Shown piece by piece: positions 16,068-24,328 of a stretch of 64,000 nt of DNA. Below the pieces are notes generated by a model. It saw only the letters and a program-made list of their open reading frames with translations. It was not told the DNA's origin and did not search any database. The DNA is from Haloglomus salinum (GTDB lineage: Archaea > Halobacteriota > Halobacteria > Halobacteriales > Haloarculaceae). The stretch lies in NCBI RefSeq assembly GCF_024298825.1, contig NZ_CP101153.1, forward strand, positions 2,046,001 to 2,110,000, read 5' to 3'. Positions within the stretch are counted from its first letter, which is position 1. Each line of letters starts with the position of its first letter. The translations under genes were made by a program, and so were the position numbers.

Positions 16068-16936
16068 CATCGGCGGCGCCTGGGCTCCCCGACGCCCCCG
16101 ACGCTCGCCCTCGAATCCGTGTCCGTCTCGGTGACCGCTCCGTCCGTGGCCGGGCCGTCGACCTCGCGGCCCGGTCCGAGGCGCCCGCAATCGCTCCTGC
16201 AGCCCTCGCTGCGGCCGTCCGCGACCCGGACGACGAGCGCGTCCGGTGTGCGTCGCCCGGACCACTCCACGAGCACGTCGGGCTGGTCGACGGCCGCGCG
16301 CTCCCCCGGCGACGGGCACTGGCGGCTGCGGCGCGGGCGCTCGGTTACCGGGCGTCGAACCGGGCCCGTATCGAGGCCCTCGAGGACCGCCTCGCCGACC
16401 ACGACCCGCCTGCCGCCGACCTGCGTGCGGCCCGTGAACGGGTGGCCGAGGCGGGTGCCGATGTCGACCGCCAGCGCGAGCGCGTCGCGACGTACCAGGG
16501 CCGGGTCCAGGCGCTTCGGGAGGCCGGTGTCGATGCGAGCGATGCCGTGGCCGACCTCGAAGCGGCCGCGAGTGCCCTCTCGGAGGCCGAGACCGAGCAC
16601 GCGGCCGCCGAGCAGGCGCTCGCCCGGGAGCGACAGCGGGCGCGCGAGGCCCGCGACGCCCGGGAGCGCCGGCTGGAACTGGAGGACCGGCTGGCGAACG
16701 CCCGGCGCGAGGCCCGGGCGGAACTCGCTGCCCGGGTCCGTGAGCGGGTGGACGCTGCCGTGGTCGCGACGCCCGATTCGTCCGCGACGACGTTCGACCG
16801 GGCCGACCCCGTCACGGCGCGGCTGGCACTGGCACGCGCCGTGACGCTCGACGCGCCGGTGGTCCTCGCCGCGCGGCGGTTCCCGGACGTGGGAGCCGCG
16901 AGCGACTGGCTGGATGCGCCCGCGATTCGGGTGTGA
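16064..16936 (+). CDS. Conserved haloarchaeal coiled-coil protein (DUF7856-like)
   Basis: A 290-residue protein coupled to the preceding gene by a 4-bp overlap. Residues 15-100 form a compact domain containing IRVRLGDRSVRGRAVDL and a PGPLHEHVG segment. Residues from about 105 to 235 are Ala/Glu/Arg-rich heptads typical of a long antiparallel or dimeric coiled coil. The C-terminal 55 residues return to a globular region with several short strands. The architecture suggests a structural or scaffold protein, possibly of chromosome or envelope. I associate it tentatively with DUF7856; function unknown. Confidence 0.76.
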   Translation: MTSAAPGLPDAPDARPRIRVRLGDRSVRGRAVDLAARSEAPAIAPAALAAAVRDPDDERVRCASPGPLHEHVGLVDGRALPRRRALAAAARALGYRASNRARIEALEDRLADHDPPAADLRAARERVAEAGADVDRQRERVATYQGRVQALREAGVDASDAVADLEAAASALSEAETEHAAAEQALARERQRAREARDARERRLELEDRLANARREARAELAARVRERVDAAVVATPDSSATTFDRADPVTARLALARAVTLDAPVVLAARRFPDVGAASDWLDAPAIRV

Positions 16937-17041
16937 CAGGCCTCCGGATAATGGCTGGAGTCGGAGCACACTCGCCCAAATATCGTAATATCTGCCTAAA
17001 TTTCGACACAATGTGGTAGGTTCGGAATCACCGTGGATAAA

Positions 17042-17455
17042 TCAATCGCGCTTGACGTGCATCGTGACTCGCCCATCGGCGGCCAGCTGTTCCTCGTCGC
17101 CGTCGCCGGTGGTCACCTCGACGCGGACGACGGCCATCGAGCCGCCAACCCGGAGCGCGGTCCCCTCGGCGGTGAGGTCGCCGTCCGCGGGCCGGAGGAA
17201 GGAGACGCTGAGGTCGGTCGAGGCGTGTGGCGTCGCGAGCGGGTCATCGAGCGTCGTCCGCAGTACCGCCCCGCCGAGGTGGTCGATGAGCGTCGATACC
17301 ACGCCGCCCTGGATGGTGTCGCTCCCCGGGTTCGTCAGCTCGTCCTGATGGGGCAGGCTGGCCCGGACCCAGCCCTCCTCCTGGGCCTCGATGGTGATGC
17401 CGAGGCCGCGCAGGTGGTCGTGGTTCGCGACGAACTCGCGGTTGGCGTCGGTCAT
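17042..17455 (-). CDS. PaaI-type hotdog-fold thioesterase
   Basis: A 137-residue hotdog-fold enzyme that hydrolyses acyl-CoA thioesters. The characteristic active-site segment reads GSDTIQGGVVSTLIDHLGG at about residues 43-61, where the family usually has HGG; the position is Gln-Gly-Gly here, as in many haloarchaeal homologues. The central helix and the SFLRPADGDLTAEG strand pair are intact. It lies antisense between members of the unknown-function cluster, convergent with the coiled-coil gene and divergent from the next gene. It may recycle CoA in the acyl-CoA pathways represented elsewhere in the window. Confidence 0.88.
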   Translation of the reverse strand: MTDANREFVANHDHLRGLGITIEAQEEGWVRASLPHQDELTNPGSDTIQGGVVSTLIDHLGGAVLRTTLDDPLATPHASTDLSVSFLRPADGDLTAEGTALRVGGSMAVVRVEVTTGDGDEEQLAADGRVTMHVKRD

Positions 17456-17551
17456 ACCCCTCCCTGTTCCCGTCGGGCGATAAGCGTCGGGGACGGGGTG
17501 GCCCGGGGCACCGGCCGTAGCTTCACGTACCATGCCGGGACCACCGCCCCC

Positions 17552-18181
17552 ATGCCGACGCTCGACTGCGACATCGACCGCCGCGGCGGGCTCACGCTCG
17601 TCGAGTGCAGGGTTCACAACGATACGCCCACCCGTTGCCGGATTCGGGTCGAGAACCGACTCGATGGGCCGGTTCGAGCGCCGCCCGCCGACACCCTCGG
17701 CCCATCGTGGACCGACGGGACGGCAGCCTGCACGCTCGCGCCCGGCGAGCGCGTCGCGCTGGGGTATGCCAGTCCCGCGCCGCCCCGCGAGCGGCCCGTC
17801 GCCGTGGACCACGAGGTCGTCGGGCGGGGCACGACTGACGGCGGGTCGATGTCCGGAGCACCGACCGTTCCGGCTCCACGCGCGCCGGACGAGGCCGATG
17901 AGGCGGACGAGGACGTACCGAGCGACGGCGCGGGCACCGACGGCGACGACCCGCTCCGAGCGGACGGGACCGGCGTCGCGTTGCCACCGGCGGTCGGGGC
18001 GTGGCTGTCGGCGCTGGAGCGGCGCGTCGAGGCGCTCGAAGATGGCCGTCGCCGCTGCTCGCCGGGGCACGCGACGGTCGTGGTCGACCGGGAGACGCTG
18101 TCGGCGCTGGCGCAGCGAGCGGGGGCGCTCGAAGGGCGGCTGGCGGCGGCGCGCGAGGACGCGTCGGACCCCGGGGCGTGA
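17552..18181 (+). CDS. Conserved haloarchaeal protein (DUF7857-like)
   Basis: A 209-residue protein. The first 90 residues form a beta-sandwich-like domain in which an RIRVENRLDGPV strand and a GERVALGYASPAPP turn are recognisable. An acidic, Ala/Asp/Glu-rich linker spans about residues 100-145, followed by a short amphipathic coiled coil (LSALERRVEALE and a second heptad block near the end). I recall this as a haloarchaeal family, tentatively DUF7857. Its stop overlaps the GTG start of the next gene, so they form a coupled pair. Function unknown. Confidence 0.75.
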   Translation: MPTLDCDIDRRGGLTLVECRVHNDTPTRCRIRVENRLDGPVRAPPADTLGPSWTDGTAACTLAPGERVALGYASPAPPRERPVAVDHEVVGRGTTDGGSMSGAPTVPAPRAPDEADEADEDVPSDGAGTDGDDPLRADGTGVALPPAVGAWLSALERRVEALEDGRRRCSPGHATVVVDRETLSALAQRAGALEGRLAAAREDASDPGA

Positions 18182-18474
18182 GAGTCCGGGTCGGTGGTCG
18201 GGTCGGCACTCGGGCCGTCAATCGGGCACTCGCCATCGCGTCGGCGCTCGACGGTGTCGTCCTCGATACAGGCGGGTGGGTGGCGGCCGACGCGGCGGGA
18301 CGGGGCCCGGACGGGCGCGACGTGCTGGCGGGGCGGGCGACCGTGGTGGAGGCACTCCGGAACCGATGCGGTGTTCCGGTCGTTGGATGGGGTGGAGCGC
18401 TCACGCCCACCGAACGGGCGATACTCGCGCGGCGGGTCGAACACGAGGCCGGGGCGGTCGTGGTCGTCGCCTGA
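18178..18474 (+). CDS. Conserved haloarchaeal protein, coupled to the upstream gene
   Basis: A 98-residue alpha/beta protein starting at a GTG that overlaps the upstream stop (GTGA). It opens with a RVRVGG strand, an Ala-rich helix, and ends with a VVGWGGALTPTERAIL segment and a hydrophobic AVVVVA tail. The pattern of alternating strand and helix suggests a small Rossmann-like or flavodoxin-like fold, but no cofactor motif is clear. The gene ends 4 bp from the convergent tfb gene. Function unknown. Confidence 0.72.
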   Translation: MRVRVGGRVGTRAVNRALAIASALDGVVLDTGGWVAADAAGRGPDGRDVLAGRATVVEALRNRCGVPVVGWGGALTPTERAILARRVEHEAGAVVVVA

Positions 18475-18477
18475 GCG

Positions 18478-19407
18478 TCAGTCGTCGGCGGGCACGGCGC
18501 CGCACCCCTCCGGAGTCTCGTCCTCGCCGTCCCACTCGTTCGCGTCAAGGTCACGCACGTCCCGGTAGGCCGTGCGGAGGGTCACCGGCGTCACATCCGC
18601 CACCTCGGCGGCCTCGCGCTGGGTGAGGTCGCACCCGTGCTCGCGGGCGGCAGCGTACAGGCAGCCGCCGGCGAAGCCGCTCGGGTTCCGGCCGTTCACG
18701 AGCCCGGCGTCCGCGCCCGCCTCCGCGAGGGTGCGGGCACGGCGCTCGACGGCGTTCGGGAGCTCGAGCTTCGAGGCGAACCGGGCGAGGTACTCCGAGG
18801 GGTCTATCGGTCCCGTCGGGAGCCCGAGCTCACGGTTGAGTGCGTCGTACGCGGCCGCGAGTTCGCCCGCGTCCGCCCGGGCGGTGTCGACGATCTCGGT
18901 CCGCGTCCGCGAGACCGACGCCGTCCGGCAGGTGGCGTACACCGCGGCGGCGGCGAACCCCTCGATGGAGCGTCCCTGCAACAGTCCGGCGTCCTGGGCG
19001 GACTCGAACAGGACGCAGGCGCGGTCGCGCACGCTCTCCGGGAGTTCGAGCTGGCTCACCAGCCGCCGGACCTCCGTGAACCCGTACACCTGGTTCCGGT
19101 CGGCCTTGCCGCCGACCGACGCGCGCTTGTGGTGTTTGCGCATCCGGGCGACGCGTCGGCGCTTGCGGCCCTTCAGGCGTGTCGACCGGCCGATCTCCGT
19201 GGAGAGGCCGCGGTCGTGTCGACTTCTCGTCAGCGGTGCCCCGGTCCGCCGCGGGTCCGTATCGTCGTCCGCGAAGCTCCGCCACTCCGGGCCGCGGTCC
19301 ATCGCGTCCTCGGAGACCACCAGTCCGCACTCGCCACACACGGTCTCGGTTCCCTCGCTACGCAGTCGGCCGTCGCACTCGGGGCACGTGGTCGCCGTCG
19401 TGCTCAT
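18478..19407 (-). CDS. tfb: Transcription initiation factor TFB
   Basis: A 309-residue archaeal TFIIB. The N-terminal zinc ribbon has C8-x2-C11 and C24-x2-C27, followed by the B-finger region and two cyclin-like repeats (about residues 110-200 and 205-295), with a helix-turn-helix (TQREAAEVADVTPVTL) in the second repeat that contacts the BRE. Haloarchaea carry several TFB paralogues that partition promoters; which paralogue this is cannot be told. The ATG at 19407 is chosen over an upstream in-frame ATG because MSTTATTCPEC is the typical opening. A TATA-like CTTCTTGAAG lies about 28 nt before it. Confidence 0.96.
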   Translation of the reverse strand: MSTTATTCPECDGRLRSEGTETVCGECGLVVSEDAMDRGPEWRSFADDDTDPRRTGAPLTRSRHDRGLSTEIGRSTRLKGRKRRRVARMRKHHKRASVGGKADRNQVYGFTEVRRLVSQLELPESVRDRACVLFESAQDAGLLQGRSIEGFAAAAVYATCRTASVSRTRTEIVDTARADAGELAAAYDALNRELGLPTGPIDPSEYLARFASKLELPNAVERRARTLAEAGADAGLVNGRNPSGFAGGCLYAAAREHGCDLTQREAAEVADVTPVTLRTAYRDVRDLDANEWDGEDETPEGCGAVPADD

Positions 19408-19476
19408 GTGCGAGGCTTCGGCGCGATTCCCCTTCAAGAAGGAGCGGGAACGCCGGATTCGACCGCGAGCGACCGT

Positions 19477-19507
19477 GAGTTACCTACCGGTGACCGGTAG
19501 GTAACTC
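19477..19507. promoter_or_regulatory. Perfect 15-bp inverted repeat between tfb and the next gene
   Basis: The arms GAGTTACCTACCGGT and its exact complement are separated by one base. The palindrome lies in the shared upstream region of two divergent genes, about 35-40 bp beyond the TATA-like box of each. Symmetry and position are those of an operator for a dimeric regulator. It is not followed by a T tract, so it is unlikely to be a terminator. Confidence 0.6.
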
Positions 19508-19542
19508 GCGTCGGCGGACTCCATTCCTCGAGTGTGTGGACA

Positions 19543-19550
19543 AAATTTAA
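19543..19550 (+). promoter_or_regulatory. TATA-like box for the 19.6 kb gene
   Basis: AAATTTAA lies in GC-rich sequence with its centre 30 nt upstream of the GTG at 19577, consistent with a leaderless message from the divergent tfb region. Confidence 0.45.
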
Positions 19551-19576
19551 CGGCGGTCGCCCGACAAGCCTCGGCC

Positions 19577-20071
19577 GTGACGCTCTCGGATATCGCCGCG
19601 GGGCTGGAGGTGACCGCCGAGCAGAAGGACCGCGGCGTCGCGGCTGTCGACGACACGGATGCGCCGCTGGCCGAGCGGCTTCGCGGGTTCGCGGACCGGC
19701 TCCCCTGCACGCCCGAGGCGGCGGCCACGCTGGCCACCGAGTACGCCGCGGGCGCGAGTATCGGCGACGCAGCCCGGGCGGCCGGCGTGGCACCCGTCAC
19801 GGGCGCGAAGACGCTCCACCGGCTCGGTGAGCCCATCCAGCCGCTCGGCCCGACCGGGCGCGAAGTGGTCCGGGACTGGCTGGACGCGCGGCTCGCCCGG
19901 ACGGAGGCGGTGGAACTCGCCGGCGGCGACGAGACCGACTTCGCGCTCGCGGCCTACGTCGAGACCCACGACCCGATTCCGGGCGCCCGTGACGCCGTGA
20001 GTGGCGCGCTCGCCGTCGAGACGGGCGATCCGCTGGCCGAGACGCACAGTGGGGCCAACGAGTTCCTGTAA
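19577..20071 (+). CDS. Conserved haloarchaeal protein with HTH-like segment (DUF7858-like)
   Basis: A 164-residue mostly helical protein. An ASIGDAARAAGVAPVTGAKT segment at about residues 72-91 looks like a helix-turn-helix, and a GPTGREVVRDWL helix follows. I recall homologues in nearly all haloarchaea, tentatively DUF7858, usually near the other short unknown genes seen here. It may be a DNA-binding accessory of the divergent tfb gene, but that is inference from position. The GTG start is favoured by the TATA-like box and by the MTLSDIAAGLEV opening. Confidence 0.75.
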   Translation: MTLSDIAAGLEVTAEQKDRGVAAVDDTDAPLAERLRGFADRLPCTPEAAATLATEYAAGASIGDAARAAGVAPVTGAKTLHRLGEPIQPLGPTGREVVRDWLDARLARTEAVELAGGDETDFALAAYVETHDPIPGARDAVSGALAVETGDPLAETHSGANEFL

Positions 20072-20126
20072 TCGACCCCCTCTCACGGGGCCGAACGGTT
20101 TTGTGCGTGCCACGCCACCGCTGCTC

Positions 20127-21317
20127 ATGGATTTCAGCGAACCGGCCGAGGCGACACAGATCAAGAAGGCGCTGGACGACTTCATCGAGCAGGAAGTGGC
20201 GCCGCTGGAGGCCGAGCACCCGGAGTTCCTCGGCGAGGATTACCAGCGTCACATCGTCGACGAGGACCACTACCAGGTGCCCGAGTACCGCGAGGTGGTC
20301 GAGGAGATACGGCACAAATCCGTCGAGGCGGGCTTCTACGGGATGGATATGCCCGAGGAGGTGGGTGGCGGCGGCGTGGACCTCGTCACCTCGGCCATCG
20401 TCGCCGAGCATCTCGCGAACCGGCCGCCGGGGTTCCACTCGGCCATCACCGGCGGCGCGGGCGGCCCGACGAAGGTGCTGCTGGCCTGTACCGACGAGCA
20501 GCGCGAGGAGTACCTCGACCCGCTGATGGACGGCGAGATAACGACCTGCTTCGCGCTCACGGAACCGGACCACGGGTCGGACCCCCACTACATGGACACG
20601 ACCGCCGAGAAGGACGGCGACGAGTGGGTCATCGACGGGGAGAAGTACTGGATCACGAACGCGCCCTACGCGGACTTCGCGATGGTGTTCGCGCGCACGT
20701 CCGGCGAGAAGGGAGAGTACGGCGGCATCACCTGCTTCCTCGTCGATTCCGACCAGTACGAGGTCGAGAAGGTCCACCGGACGATGGGCCTGACCCCGGG
20801 CGGACAGGCGCAGCTCCGGTTCGACGGCGCCCGTGTCGGCGAGGACGCCGTGCTGGGCGAGGTGGACAACGGGTTCGGGACCGCGATGAGCTGGATCGGC
20901 GGCGGCCGCATCAAGATCGCCGCCAACGCCGTCGGCACCGCACAGTTCCTCCTCGACACCGCCGTCGACTACGCCCGCGACCGCGAGACGTTCGGCAAGC
21001 CCATCGGCCACCGGCAGGGCGTCTCCTTCCAGCTGGCCGACCTCGCCACCGACGTCCAGCAGGTCCGCCAGCTCTACCGCTACGCCGCGTGGAAGATAGA
21101 GAACGGCGAGCGCGCGCGGATGGAGGAGTCGATGGCGAAACTCCGGGGCGCGGAACTCGCCAACCATGCCGCCGATGTCGCGATGCAGGTGTACGGCGGG
21201 GCCGGCTTCATGAAGGACGCCCCCATCGAGCGCGAGTACCGCACCGCGCGGGTGCTCCGCATCTTCGAGGGGACCGACGAGATACAGCGCCGGACCATCG
21301 CCCGGGAACTCATCTAG
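20127..21317 (+). CDS. Acyl-CoA dehydrogenase
   Basis: A 396-residue FAD enzyme that introduces an alpha-beta double bond into acyl-CoA. The FAD-binding CFALTEPDHGSD segment, the WITNAPYAD beta domain and the C-terminal YGGAGFMKDAPIER helix with the EGTDEIQ motif are all present. The family length is normal, though the N-terminal domain carries a slightly longer acidic helix (residues 12-65). No electron-transfer flavoprotein gene is adjacent. A GGTTTTGTG TATA-like string lies 25-30 nt before the ATG, which suggests an independent promoter. Confidence 0.95.
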   Translation: MDFSEPAEATQIKKALDDFIEQEVAPLEAEHPEFLGEDYQRHIVDEDHYQVPEYREVVEEIRHKSVEAGFYGMDMPEEVGGGGVDLVTSAIVAEHLANRPPGFHSAITGGAGGPTKVLLACTDEQREEYLDPLMDGEITTCFALTEPDHGSDPHYMDTTAEKDGDEWVIDGEKYWITNAPYADFAMVFARTSGEKGEYGGITCFLVDSDQYEVEKVHRTMGLTPGGQAQLRFDGARVGEDAVLGEVDNGFGTAMSWIGGGRIKIAANAVGTAQFLLDTAVDYARDRETFGKPIGHRQGVSFQLADLATDVQQVRQLYRYAAWKIENGERARMEESMAKLRGAELANHAADVAMQVYGGAGFMKDAPIEREYRTARVLRIFEGTDEIQRRTIARELI

Positions 21318-21372
21318 TCTCGACGGCTCGTCGCCGGGTGTGCGGTGCCGCGAGCCGACCACAGGGGCCGGT

Positions 21373-24168
21373 TCAGGCCCCGTCGTCCCCACGCCCGATG
21401 CGGACGGTCTCCTCACCGTTCACCTCGCGGACCTGCTGGGCGAACAGCGCGTTCGTCATCACGAGGTGGCCGAAGTAGGTCGCCGCGTAGTCCACCATCC
21501 CGAACGGGTGGAGGTTGGTCTGCTTCGCCGGCGGGAGCAGGCTCCCGACGACCTGGATGGTGCCGGCACCGAGTTCGAGCGTCCCGACGACGACCCGGCC
21601 GCCCGTCAGCCCGGCGACGGTGCCGCCGGCGCTTTCGAAGGCGGCCTGGTCGATGCTTGTCACGGGGGCCTCGTTCTCCGCGTAGCCCAGCGGCGCGATG
21701 TACCAGAGGTGGTCCTGGATTGGGTCCCGGCCGGTGACGAGCGGGTGGTCGGTGACGGTGTCGAGGCGGGCGACGTAGTTGTCCTCGGCCGTCGTGACAT
21801 CGCCGTTCTCGATGGCGACGCCGTCCATCGCCCCGAGCAGGTCCAGCCCCGAATCCGTCAGAACGAGATTCCCGCCGTCGCTGACGAACGCTTCGAGGGC
21901 CGCGACGTAGTCGGCGTTCCCGATGCCGTCGTCGTGGCTTGCGACGACGTGGTCGTAGGCCGCGAGCGGATCCGTCTCGTCGCTCCGGGTCGGGTCCGCA
22001 CCGAGCATCCGGGCGAAGTCCGGCCGGCCTCCCTGCCGCTCGGTCTCCTCGTCGTCGCCGGCGATGGCGCCCACGGGGAGCCCATCGACGTCACCGGTCG
22101 CGTCGTCGTCGAGGTCGCGGAAGTACTGGAGCGGGTCGACCTCGTAATCGCGCTGCTCGTAGCCGAGTTCCGCCGCCGGGTCGGGGGCGTCGACGCTCCC
22201 CTGCGTCGCGGCGAACTGCGTCTGCACGCTGCTCCCCGACGCCAGTTCGTCCGTGAACCGGAGCGTCCAGTCGCCGGCCTGCGGGTCGGTCACCTCCCAC
22301 GTCGGGAGCGCACAGCAGGCCCCGCCGAGCGCACGGCCCTCCGTCGCGTCGAAGGTGCGAACGGTCGTCCCGTCGGGGGCGACCAGCTCGGCGCTCGCCA
22401 CCGACTCGTGGACGTGCGGGGAGACCGCGAACCGGGTGGTCGCCGCCTCCACGGTGTACGTCTGGGTCGTGGTTCCGCCGGCCGGCAGGGTGGCCATCTC
22501 GGCCGTCGTCGCCGTGGGACTCGCTGTCGCGGCGCTGCTGGTGTTCCCGCTCCCGCTGTCGCTCCTGTCATCGCCCCCGTCACCGCCCTCGTCGTCGCCG
22601 ACATCGAGGGCGTCCGAGGAGCGCACGAGGCTGTCCGTGTCGACGAACGCGATATCGCCGTCGGACTCGAAGCGACCGACCACGTCGCGGGTGGCGAACT
22701 CGACAGCACCGCGGATGGCGGCCTGGTAGCCGTCGACCTGCATCCCGACGCGAGCGGGGTCGTAGACGTTGCCGCCGACGGTGTTCGAGTAGGCCATCTC
22801 CATCGTCAGGCTGGGGACGTCCAACCCCCCGAGGCGTTCGGGGAACGACATCCACTCGTCGACGAAGCCCGTGCCGGAGTAGCCGATGGTCTCGACGGGC
22901 GTCCCGGCGTTGAACGCCTGCTCCGGGACGACGGAGAGCCCGGCGTAGCTGGGGTTCGTTCCGCCGGTCACCTCGGAGATGGTCCGCCCGGCCGTCTCCC
23001 ACTCGGACAGGGCCGCGGTGATGTTCTTGCCGATGCGTTCGATGAGTTCGAAGCTGTTCTGCAGCGCTCCGGTGTCGGACTGGGAGGCGCCGTCGAGCGC
23101 GAGGACGAAGTCCTTCGAGGAGAGCATCCCGTGGAGGTCGATGGCGCTGACGAGGTTCTCGTAGGTCCGGCAGTGCTCGATGAACGCGAGCGTGTCCGGC
23201 ACCGTGTCGGCCACGTAGTCCGGCGGGTCCGTCGTCCCGTCGAGGGTGCGGCCCTGCGGCTCGGCGATGGTGTGGGCCGGCGACACCCAGCCCGGATTGG
23301 GGTACTGGCGGTTGGTGTCGCCGCCGAGGTTGCCGCGCTCGTGGAGCGGCGCGTTCGGCACGCCGTTGCTCTCGTACTGCGGGCGGCGGGCGGCCCAGCC
23401 GTCCGGGTTGGTGAACGTGAAGACGAGCGCGTAGTCGTCGAGCAGGTCCTCGATTTCGGGCTCGTTGCCCGTCAGGAGCCGCTCGATGAACCGGGGGGCG
23501 GCCTCGCCGCCGGCCCGCTCGTTGCCGTGGATGGTGCAGTTGACGAGTACCTGGCGCTTCTCGCTGAACGCCGCGCGGTCCCCGACGTTCTCGGCCACCT
23601 CGACGACCATCACGTCGCGCGGGTCGCGCCGCGCCGTCAGGTCGTTGTACTTGCCGGCGCTCTGCCCGATGCCGAAGACGCGAATCCGGTCGGCGTGGTC
23701 GTCGGCGAGGTGCTCGAAGCCGGCGCCGACCTCCTCGATGTCGAGGTAGTCCACACAGCGAGCGGGGTCCGGAAAGACCCCCAGCGGGTAGTAGCCCAGC
23801 CGCCAGAACGGGTTGCCGCCGGGCGCGAAGTGGATGTCCGTCGCCGTCGGCAGGTCGGCCACCTGCTCGGCCTGCTCCGTCGTCAGCGCCGCATACGCCG
23901 CGGGCGCCGGCTCTGTCGTCGTCCGGGCGTCCGGCGCGATGCTCGCGATGGCCGACAGCGCGGCCGCGTCCGTGGCCTCGATGGCCGTCGGGACCGCGTA
24001 GTCCGCGGGCGTGTGGTTCTGGACGTACTGGTACTCGGCGTCGAACGCCTCGGCGCTGGCGTCGGCAGTCGCGTTGCCGGGCAGCGCGAGCGCCGCGCCG
24101 GTCGCCGCCGAGAGCTGTACGAACCGTCGACGGGAGATATCCGCGTCGGTGAACGAATGCTCGGACAC
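21373..24168 (-). CDS. Tat-exported M14 zinc carboxypeptidase with C-terminal Rossmann-like domain
   Basis: A 931-residue exported protein. The signal contains RRRFVQLS (residues 13-20). The M14 domain covers about residues 100-520: zinc ligands H214 and E217 in the HGNE motif, and the distal histidine in DLHGML. A Thr/Ser/Gly-rich linker follows, then a beta-sandwich (PPC-like) and, from about residue 690, an alpha/beta domain resembling glutamine-amidotransferase/ThuA-like folds with ASHDDG and SDGGNLVLTDSG strands, without a recognisable catalytic triad. A GTG start was chosen to keep the Tat signal short. It likely trims peptides at the cell surface. Confidence 0.88.
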   Translation of the reverse strand: MSEHSFTDADISRRRFVQLSAATGAALALPGNATADASAEAFDAEYQYVQNHTPADYAVPTAIEATDAAALSAIASIAPDARTTTEPAPAAYAALTTEQAEQVADLPTATDIHFAPGGNPFWRLGYYPLGVFPDPARCVDYLDIEEVGAGFEHLADDHADRIRVFGIGQSAGKYNDLTARRDPRDVMVVEVAENVGDRAAFSEKRQVLVNCTIHGNERAGGEAAPRFIERLLTGNEPEIEDLLDDYALVFTFTNPDGWAARRPQYESNGVPNAPLHERGNLGGDTNRQYPNPGWVSPAHTIAEPQGRTLDGTTDPPDYVADTVPDTLAFIEHCRTYENLVSAIDLHGMLSSKDFVLALDGASQSDTGALQNSFELIERIGKNITAALSEWETAGRTISEVTGGTNPSYAGLSVVPEQAFNAGTPVETIGYSGTGFVDEWMSFPERLGGLDVPSLTMEMAYSNTVGGNVYDPARVGMQVDGYQAAIRGAVEFATRDVVGRFESDGDIAFVDTDSLVRSSDALDVGDDEGGDGGDDRSDSGSGNTSSAATASPTATTAEMATLPAGGTTTQTYTVEAATTRFAVSPHVHESVASAELVAPDGTTVRTFDATEGRALGGACCALPTWEVTDPQAGDWTLRFTDELASGSSVQTQFAATQGSVDAPDPAAELGYEQRDYEVDPLQYFRDLDDDATGDVDGLPVGAIAGDDEETERQGGRPDFARMLGADPTRSDETDPLAAYDHVVASHDDGIGNADYVAALEAFVSDGGNLVLTDSGLDLLGAMDGVAIENGDVTTAEDNYVARLDTVTDHPLVTGRDPIQDHLWYIAPLGYAENEAPVTSIDQAAFESAGGTVAGLTGGRVVVGTLELGAGTIQVVGSLLPPAKQTNLHPFGMVDYAATYFGHLVMTNALFAQQVREVNGEETVRIGRGDDGA

Positions 24169-24328
24169 GATGGGTCTGTCTGCGGGATATACCTGTTCCA
24201 CGCAAAGGGTTCTGACAAACGTATCCAAATGTAGGCGAGAATACGGTACGTGATGGTCTCGTGGTTGTGCCGCTGTCTCACACCCATCGGTGATGCCCCC
24301 TCGGGCTGCGACCCGGCGCCCTCGGTCG

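Noticed and set aside
21340-24234. Open frame of about 960 codons on the plus strand over the M14 peptidase
   Set aside because: Overlaps a gene with clear Tat signal, zinc ligands and family length; the plus frame has no motif.
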